Source of the DNA: Nitzschia sp. DOCU1
Taxonomy: Eukaryota; Bacillariophyta; Bacillariophyceae; Bacillariales; Bacillariaceae
Assembly (NCBI GenBank): GCA_951394045.1
Contig: OX596000.1
Coordinates: 1,525,761-1,589,760, forward strand
Length of the DNA: 64,000 nt
Reading direction: 5' to 3'
Of the stretch, positions 57,827 through 64,000 are shown one piece after another. Made by a program: the position numbers and the translations under genes. The notes beneath the pieces were generated by a model, which had not been told where the DNA came from, made no database searches, and worked only from the letters and a program-made list of their open reading frames with translations. Each line of letters begins with the position of its first letter. Positions within the stretch are counted from its first letter, which is position 1.

Positions 57827-58706
57827 AATTGGTAATGGGTAAAAGGGAAAAGGAAGAAGGGAAAAGGAAAAAGGAAAGTAGGAATAGGAATAGGGATAGT
57901 GGGGAAAATAGGAATAGGAATAGGACTAGGAAACAGCAGAGTTGGAAACATAGAATTTTAAGTAAAATGAGAAGAATGGGAGAAGATGAGGTTTCACTAC
58001 ATTATCATACTTTGTCATCAGTCTTCTTTATGCATTAATCTCCCATTGATATCATGTTCGTTCATACAACCTTCCTCAGCTCATCATATTTGTTCATACT
58101 TACATATGCGCAACCTCTTCATGAATCTACCTCTGATCATACTTGTTGCTCATATAAGCCACCCCAGCTTGTCATGCTCACTCATACAGCCTCTTTGTCT
58201 TGTTACTTCATCGATAGATATGTGGATAAGTAGTTAGGTAGACAGGTAGTTATGCTGGTAGTTCGCCTGCTTCTTAGAAACGAGCCCCATAAAGTTACAG
58301 CTTTTCTTGAGATACTGAATTCATGCATCTCATAGCTTGCTTGTAGTAAGGACTCAAGTATGTCATGCTGACTTATGCAGCCTTTTTGTATTGTCACCTC
58401 ATAGATGGATATGTGGATAGTTAGCTAGGTAGCTAGTTAGTTGTGCTGTTAGTTCGCCTGCTTCTTAGAAATGAGCCCAACAGAGTTGTCAGCTTCCCTT
58501 GAGATACTGAATTCAGGATTCTCATAGCCTGCAAGTAGTAAGGACCCCACCATTGCTGACTGTTCTACATCATCTGAATGCTATAAAATACATAAAAAGG
58601 TAGTTAAATTGTTTATGGTGAAGAAATTGAAACGCGCACCAACAAGATACTGCATGATGTTCCCTTGCTTCCATTACTGATTGGACCATTTGACCACCAC
58701 TATCTC
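57827..58706 (+). repeat. subtelomeric repeat, copy 1 (matched by 62401-63304)
   Basis: Starts AATTGGTAATGGGTAAAAGG, passes a purine-rich GGAAAA/GGAATA tract, then AT-rich sequence with GTTCATAC words, and ends at ACCACTATCT. Copy 2 matches along its whole length apart from extra GGAAAAA units and scattered substitutions. Copy 1 continues beyond 58706 whereas copy 2 changes to telomere. An open frame of 64 codons is identical in both copies, but nothing suggests it is expressed. Confidence 0.92.
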
Positions 58707-59550
58707 CAAACAAAGCATTGTGCACGTGATCCACACCACTCACCCTGTGTGGCTTGTTATACTGGTTGTGGGAGTGAAACAACTACTGAAAATGGACCAG
58801 TATTGGTGGAGATATGAACAATTTCCATTGTAGCTGGTGGGTGTCCAGTAGTAAGGTAGTTAGAAAGCTTTGTGGATTTATTTCACAACAAAGGCCGTCT
58901 TTGTGTTGTCATACAGGTTGTGGGAGTGAAACAACTACTGAAAATGGACCAGTATTGGTGGAGATATGAACAATTTCCATTGTAGCTGGTGGGTGTCCAG
59001 TAGTAAGGTAGTTAGAAAGCTTTGTGGATTTATTTCACAACAAAGGCCGTCTTTGTGTTGTCATACAGGTTGTAGTGGTGAAAGAACTACTGGAAATGGA
59101 CCAGTATTGGTGGAGATATGAACAATTTCATTTGTAGCTTGTGGCTCTCCAGTAGTAAGGTACACTGGTCCTGTGCAGTGCCGAGAAAAAACTAGTTCAG
59201 TACAATTATACATATTCCCAGTCATGCATAAAGGGGCTGATTAAGTTTTTTAAAAATAAAAACTAATGTAGTCCATGTTCGCATTACTTATATATTTGAT
59301 AAGCCCATCTTCCAACACTGTCCTGAGTGGCTGAGTGGCACAAGATGAGGTCTCGGGATGGATACCCGAAAAAAGCAAATCCTTCTTGTGCATACTTATC
59401 CTCATAGGTACAGTACCACCCTGATGATAGTTAGGTAGGTAGTCACCATCTCCTTGGTAGTCAGGATAGGTAGGTTAATACTAACCTACTTAACCTACTA
59501 CTAATAGCTAGTTAACCTACCTAATCATCACCCTAGGGTTATACCTAGTC
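58707..59550 (+). repeat. continuation of the subtelomeric repeat, with 152-bp tandem repeats
   Basis: Units starting GGTTGTGGGAGTGAAAC occur at 58764 and 58916, and a diverged third starts at 59068 and is cut short near 59160. The period is 152 bp. The rest has GGTAGGTAG/CCTACC inverted motifs at 59420-59530. No gene. Confidence 0.85.
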
Positions 59551-59596
59551 AGGGTTAGGGTTAGGGTTAGGGTTAGGGTTAGGGTTAGGGTTAGGG
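59551..59596 (+). repeat. interstitial telomeric repeat, about 7.7 units
   Basis: Uninterrupted AGGGTT repeats on the plus strand. They end directly at the hairpin that starts the Penelope-like element. Confidence 0.97.
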
Positions 59597-59615
59597 CGCT
59601 CGGCGAAGCCGAGCG
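59597..59615 (-). other. terminal hairpin at the element 3' end
   Basis: CGCTCGGC at 59597-59604 pairs perfectly with GCCGAGCG at 59608-59615 around a GAA loop (TTC on the minus strand): an 8-bp stem placed exactly at the boundary with the telomeric repeat. It may mark the RNA 3' end or position the RT. Confidence 0.7.
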
Positions 59616-59658
59616 ATAATGCTTACTAAGGGGGAGACGTTGTCCTTCAACAATCGGA

Positions 59659-59726
59659 GCAAGCATTCGCAGAACAGAAAATGATGCTGTTTCGGCTCGA
59701 GGCCTTCATCAGCTGGAGAGGCTTGC
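59659..59726 (-). ncRNA. candidate type I hammerhead ribozyme
   Basis: Read on the minus strand. Stem I outer helix GCAAGC (59726-59721) pairs with GCTTGC (59664-59659). An internal loop of CTCTC against CGAAT follows, then the inner helix CAG/CTG. The core CTGATGA lies at 59712-59706, followed by an extra A (59705). Stem II is GGC/GCC (59704-59702 and 59696-59694) with loop CTCGA. GAA lies at 59693-59691. Stem III is ACAG/CTGT (59690-59687 and 59677-59674) with a 9-nt loop. The predicted cleavage follows the T at 59673. All conserved core positions are present; the extra A before stem II is unusual. Hammerhead motifs are known from Penelope-like elements. Confidence 0.68.
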
Positions 59727-60507
59727 ACGGCGTCGCCGCGGGATGCACGCATATTTTGCATCCACTGTGGGCGCGCGCGTTAGTGATTTTTAGTAACGAG
59801 GTAAAGTGCGCGGCACGATCCAGTGACGTGGCATGTAGTCGTGGGGGGTGACGTCATGACTGCGCTGCGCGACTGCGCAGGGTCGCGCATGGTGGCCGGG
59901 CGGGCTCGTATCGGACGGACGGACTATCTAAAGTCAGCCGGGGAAATTATGGCAATCCGACTAATACGAGTCTCGCGACAGCGCGCGCGGGTGTGACAGA
60001 GGGTGACGTTGAGCCGTGTCACAGGGACACGGGACGCGCGCGAAGCGCGCGCACGTCGGCGACTGGGTCGACTAATATGCGGCATCATTTGACTGGAACG
60101 ACTAGAGGTTACTACTGGGTCTTACGCGTAGCGAGCGCTCGTGGCGCCGCGGAGCGGTAAGGGTCAGTGAACATGACTAGTGCGGGGTGCATATGCGCAA
60201 GCTGGCTGCGGCGGCAGAGTAACGACTAGCTAGTATAGCGGGGGAAGTGAGGCAATCATTTTCTTTGCATTATACGAGCTAGAGGTTGCAACCACAAGTG
60301 GGGCTCAGCGAGACGGTCATCGGCGGCGGGGCGCTAACACAGCGGAGAAATGCTGCAAGTGTAGCGTCGCGGTCGCTGCAGTGGGAGGTATCCGGCGACA
60401 GTGCCGAGGCGCCGGCAGGACCTCGAGACGATGGCGAGGGGCGTGCGTCCATAGCGAGGGAATTAGCGCGCCCCTAAAAGGCAGTCTAAATCCATAGTCT
60501 GAGCTAT
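59727..60507 (-). other. GC-rich noncoding part of the element, 3' untranslated region
   Basis: No convincing coding frame on either strand. The region is rich in CGCGCG words (59765-60060), unlike the surrounding AT-rich subtelomere. Confidence 0.5.
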
Positions 60508-62382
60508 CTATGGGCGAACATTCCTGACGGCTTGACTATGGTCAATGTCGCGGAAAGTGCTGACCGGTGCGGCGCCGGAAGCCGTAGCTTCGATCCGACG
60601 GTACGACAGCAAGTTCCCGAGGTTTGGCGCACGATGATGTGCGAGTGTGAGCTTGCCCACTTTGAGTGGTCCAGTGTCTGCAAACCCAGGGACATCGCGG
60701 ATGCGTGATAGATGTCGTGGGTGCGTTACATGGTTTTCCCATGCCTGGTGGAGCAGGGCCGTGCGAGGGTTATCTGGGTGATACGGCAGATGGAAAACGA
60801 CCTCGTGCATCTTATCATCGATGACGGCGTTGGGGTCCTCGGCGATGGGATTGTTGTCGGAGTCGCAATTCTTGGCGCGTCGAACTGCTTCAGCGAAGAT
60901 GGGATCGAGCGTGGGCGATTTCCATCCTCGTGTGAGAAGGCGATCATAGCATCGGCGGGTGCGTTGATCGATGTCATCTTGGCGAGTGCACAGCCGTTGG
61001 ATGCGGTAGATGCTGCCAAAGATGAGGCCTTTGATAACTCCAGGGGGGTGGGCGGAGTGCGGTGGGAGGTAGAGATAAAGATTTAGAGGCTTCTCGTATA
61101 GAGTAGTCTCCAGTTTGTTATCGCTATTCTTGCGGATACGAAGGTCCATGAAGACCACTTCGTCGCCCGTTTCCGAAGAGTCAAACTCCCAGGTAAGGCC
61201 AGGAAACTCGTTCATGGCGTTACGGAAGGCCGTCCATCGTTGGCGATCGACCTCGGGGGCGGTATTGGCGCGCCAGACGAGGAAGACGTCATCGATGAAT
61301 CGGCGATAGTGGAATAACTCGTCACGGAAGCGATCGAGGAGTTCTTCCTCGTGGATCGCAAAATAGATAGTGGCCTAGCTAGGGGCAGGCGGCGTTCCCA
61401 TTGCCGTACCTTCTAGTTGGAGCCACATCGTATCGCCAAACGTGAAATAGTTATTCTGCATAACGAGTCGTAGTGCCGCTATGGTGGCTTTAATAGGAAT
61501 GTCGCGAAAGCGTTCTCTATTAGTATTTAAATACGTCTCGATTTTAGCGATGGCCTCTGCCGTTGGGATGTTGGTGTACATGCTGACGGCGTCGGATGTA
61601 TGTAGTCGGCAGCCTGCGGGGAGGGCCAGGTCGACTAATTCATCTTTAAGCTCGAAGCTGCTCTTAAAGTAGCTTTTTTGAACCGCGGCTATTTTTTGGA
61701 GCTGCTTGTCGAGCCAGAGGCCGATAGGGAGCAAAAGCGATCCACTACATGAAACAATAGGTCGAGTTTTTAACGGTGTTTTGTGTACTTTCATAGTGAC
61801 GTAAAATACCGGCAGACTGTCGTGCGTCTTAGCTTTGTAGACGCGTTCGAAGTACTTACGGTCGTCCTTGGAAAGGCTCGCGCTGTACATGAACCTGAAC
61901 GTGCCGATCTTTTGTCGTAGTTCAGTTCGAACGCGGTCGTGCTCGGTCGGGTCGATAAAGCGATACGTCGCTTCGTCGGAGAGATGATCTCGAAAGACGA
62001 AGCTGATGTAATGGTCGCGTTTGATCACAGCCGGCCCGAGGTTCTTGTCGCATTGGACGACGAGGATGTCACCAGATTTTCGCAGGTGTTCGAGGGCTTG
62101 GCGCTGCGAGAGCGTCAAGTTCGGGGTGCTGGCGACCCTATTGAGTGGGTAGTATTGCTCGATGGCCTTTTTGAATGTTGTCGCTCTGGTGGTGAGCGTC
62201 GCGTGTTTTCTTGGGGGGACCCAGGTGCTAGCGACGTACATTTTCGGGTTGAAGTCGTCATCAGCCTCGTTGCCTACGGTGGTGGAATTGAACCAACCAC
62301 GTATGGCGAGAGTTCTATCGAGACGGTCAAAGCCCGTTTTGGTTAGCTGGCTGCGAGTGGTTCTATATGGAGGCGTGGGTAT
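60508..62382 (-). pseudogene. Penelope-like reverse transcriptase, 5' truncated, one nonsense codon
   Basis: About 625 codons in one frame. The reading frame runs without a start up to the distal telomeric repeat at 62384; the first ATG is at 62241. Motifs in order: QCDKNLGPAVI (a DKNLG motif typical of Penelope-like elements), VTMKVHKTPLKTRPIVS, motif A TSDAVSMYTNIP, GTAMGTPPAPS, then TAG at 61375-61377 where Tyr is expected, ATIYFAIHEEELL, and the catalytic RRFIDDVFLVW (FIDD). The C-terminal part (RAPNLGNLLSYRRI) fits the conserved tail; no endonuclease follows. The element is likely dead because of the nonsense codon and missing N-terminus. Confidence 0.88.
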
Positions 62383-62383
62383 G

Positions 62384-62400
62384 AGGGTTAGGGTTAGGGT
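62384..62400 (+). repeat. interstitial telomeric repeat, about 3 units
   Basis: AGGGTTAGGGTTAGGGT separates the truncated 5' end of the Penelope-like element from subtelomeric copy 2. Confidence 0.9.
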
Positions 62401-63304
62401 AATTGGTAATGGGTAAAAGGGAAAAGGAAGAAGGGAAAAGGAAAAAGGAAAAAGGAAAAAGGAAAAAGGAAAGTAGGAATAGGAATAGGGATAGTGGGGA
62501 AAATAAGATTAGGAATAGGAATAGGACTAGGAAACAGCAGAGTTGGAAACATAGAATTTGAAGTAAAATGAGAAGAATGGGAGAAGATGAGGTTTCACTA
62601 CATTATCATACTTTGTCATCAGTCTTCTTTATGCATTAGTCTCCCAGGATATCATGTTCGTTCATACAACCTTCCTCAGCTCATCATATTTGTTCATACT
62701 TACATATGCGCAACCTCTTCATGAATCTACCTCTGATCATGCTTGTTGCTCATATGAGCCACCCCAGCTTGTCATGCTCACTCATACAGCCTCTTTGTCT
62801 TGTTACTTCATCGATAGATATGTGGATAAGTAGTTAGGTAGACAGGTAGTTATGCTGGTAGTTCGCCTGCTTCTTAGAAACGAGCCCCATAAAGTTACAG
62901 CTTTTCTTGAGATACTGAATTCATGCATCTCATAGCTTGCTTGTAGTAAGGACTCAAGTATGTCATGCTGACTTATGCAGCCTTTTTGTATTGTCACCTC
63001 ATAGATGGATATGTGGATAGTTAGCTAGGTAGCTAGTTAGTTGTGCTGTTAGTTCGCCTGCTTCTTAGAAATGAGCCCAACAGAGTTGTCAGCTTCCCTT
63101 GAGATACTGAATTCAGGATTCTCATAGCCTGCAAGTAGTAAGGACCCCACCATTGCTGACTGTTCTACATCATCTGAATGCTATAAAATACATAAAAAGG
63201 TAGTTAAATTGTTTATGGTGAAGAAATTGAAACGCGCACCAACAAGATACTGCATGATGTTCCCTTGCTTCCATTACTGATTGGACCATTTGACCACCAC
63301 TATC
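62401..63304 (+). repeat. subtelomeric repeat, copy 2, truncated
   Basis: Matches 57827-58706 nearly base for base, with three extra GGAAAAA units. It ends at ACCACTATCT and changes directly to terminal TTAGGG repeats, whereas copy 1 continues for another 840 bp. Confidence 0.92.
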
Positions 63305-63962
63305 TAGGGTTAGGGTTAGGGTTAGGGTTAGGGTTAGGGTTAGGGTTAGGGTTAGGGTTAGGGTTAGGGTTAGGGTTAGGGTTAGGGTTAGGGTTAGGGT
63401 TAGGGTTAGGGTTAGGGTTAGGGTTAGGGTTAGGGTTAGGGTTAGGGTTAGGGTTAGGGTTAGGGTTAGGGTTAGGGTTAGGGTTAGGGTTAGGGTTAGG
63501 GTTAGGGTTAGGGTTAGGGTTAGGGTTAGGGTTAGGGTTAGGGTTAGGGTTAGGGTTAGGGTTAGGGTTAGGGTTAGGGTTAGGGTTAGGGTTAGGGTTA
63601 GGGTTAGGGTTAGGGTTAGGGTTAGGGTTAGGGTTAGGGTTAGGGTTAGGGTTAGGGTTAGGGTTAGGGTTAGGGTTAGGGTTAGGGTTAGGGTTAGGGT
63701 TAGGGTTAGGGTTAGGGTTAGGGTTAGGGTTAGGGTTAGGGTTAGGGTTAGGGTTAGGGTTAGGGTTAGGGTTAGGGTTAGGGTTAGGGTTAGGGTTAGG
63801 GTTAGGGTTAGGGTTAGGGTTAGGGTTAGGGGTTAGGGTTAGGGTTAGGGTTAGGGTTAGGGTTAGGGTTAGGGTTAGGGTTGGTTAGGGTTAGGGTTAG
63901 GGTTAGGGTTAGGGTTAGGGTTAGGGTTAGGGTTAGGGTTAGGGTTAGGGTTAGGGTTAGGG

Positions 63963-64000
<38 letters not shown>
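63305..64000 (+). repeat. telomere, (TTAGGG)n
   Basis: About 115 units. The G-strand reads toward the right window edge, as at a chromosome's right end. A few variant units occur: GGGG near 63829, a TTGG shortening near 63882 and TTTAGGG near 63981. The window ends inside the array. An apparent open frame here is only the repeat read in triplets. Confidence 0.98.

Larger units (their letters stand above)
59597..62383 (-). mobile_element. Penelope-like retroelement, terminal type, 5'-truncated
   Basis: The element fills the space between two telomeric tracts. Its coding strand is minus, so the 3' end (59597) abuts the internal TTAGGG tract and the truncated 5' end (62383) abuts the distal one. 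It encodes one reverse transcriptase and no GIY-YIG endonuclease that I can see. Near the 3' end it carries a candidate hammerhead ribozyme and a terminal hairpin. Endonuclease-deficient Penelope-like elements that attach to telomere ends are known from rotifers, fungi and stramenopiles; this layout fits that class. Confidence 0.85.

Noticed and set aside
57829..58397. Short open frames in the subtelomeric repeat
   Set aside because: Low complexity or identical between repeat copies only because the DNA is identical; no family resemblance.
59320..59395. tRNA-like sequence with TGGCTGAGTGG and a 5-bp stem with 7-nt loop
   Set aside because: The A-box-like word and one arm fit, but I found no matching acceptor stem or anticodon arm. 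It may be a tRNA-derived relic only.
62259..62265. A second CTGATGA on the minus strand near the element 5' end
   Set aside because: No stem II or stem III can be drawn around it, and it lies in the RT coding frame.
63265..63888. A 207-codon open frame encoding Leu-Gly repeats
   Set aside because: It is the TTAGGG telomere read in triplets.

Overview
The window is nuclear DNA from a eukaryotic alga, most likely a pennate diatom close to Seminavis robusta (inference). The evidence is a plastid presequence with the ASA-FVP cleavage motif on a cysteine synthase (19204-20271), a CRAL-TRIO-like/DUF6824 protein, plant-type LRR membrane proteins, secreted proteins with PT/PS-rich linkers, and short GT-AG introns (70-141 nt). 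The right end is a chromosome end: TTAGGG repeats fill 63305-64000.

Layout. 1-6300 holds no convincing gene, only a weak ORF, a duplicated 80-bp segment and a 68-bp inverted repeat. 6.3-14.2 kb holds an intact LRR membrane-protein gene and a decayed paralogue. Between them lies a minus-strand reading frame that joins an XPG/FEN-type nuclease, a zinc-binding segment and a DDE transposase-like domain, broken by two TGA codons. 14.4-18.3 kb is repeat-rich and contains a chimeric pseudogene (homoserine dehydrogenase start joined to a class V aminotransferase) and a membrane-protein gene with one nonsense codon. 19.2-36.9 kb is the gene-dense core: plastid cysteine synthase, two secreted proteins, a five-exon 1910-residue ABCG transporter with a cysteine-rich ectodomain and EF-hand, a CRAL-TRIO-like/DUF6824 protein, an acidic protein and a four-exon ammonium transporter.

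37.99-41.63 kb is a satellite of about 20 units of 183 bp. Next come an unrecognised two-ORF locus (361 and about 870 residues in one frame, separated by TAA), an unknown two-exon gene, a basic low-complexity protein, a 615-residue coiled-coil protein, a two-exon predicted membrane protein and a secreted protein.

56.6-64 kb is a layered chromosome end. A retrotransposon gag ORF is cut off by telomeric repeats, and its stop codon lies inside TTAGGG. Then follow a subtelomeric repeat, seven interstitial TTAGGG units, and a 2.8-kb Penelope-like reverse transcriptase element. Its strand and 5' truncation are those expected if it was primed from an exposed telomeric 3' end. It carries a candidate hammerhead ribozyme near its 3' end. 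A second, truncated copy of the subtelomeric repeat and the terminal telomere follow.

The metabolic genes fit a marine phototroph (ammonium uptake, plastid cysteine synthesis), but nothing shows that neighbouring genes are co-regulated. Exon structures were worked out by hand from splice signals and frame; starts were moved to ATG where the longest open frame began at another codon.
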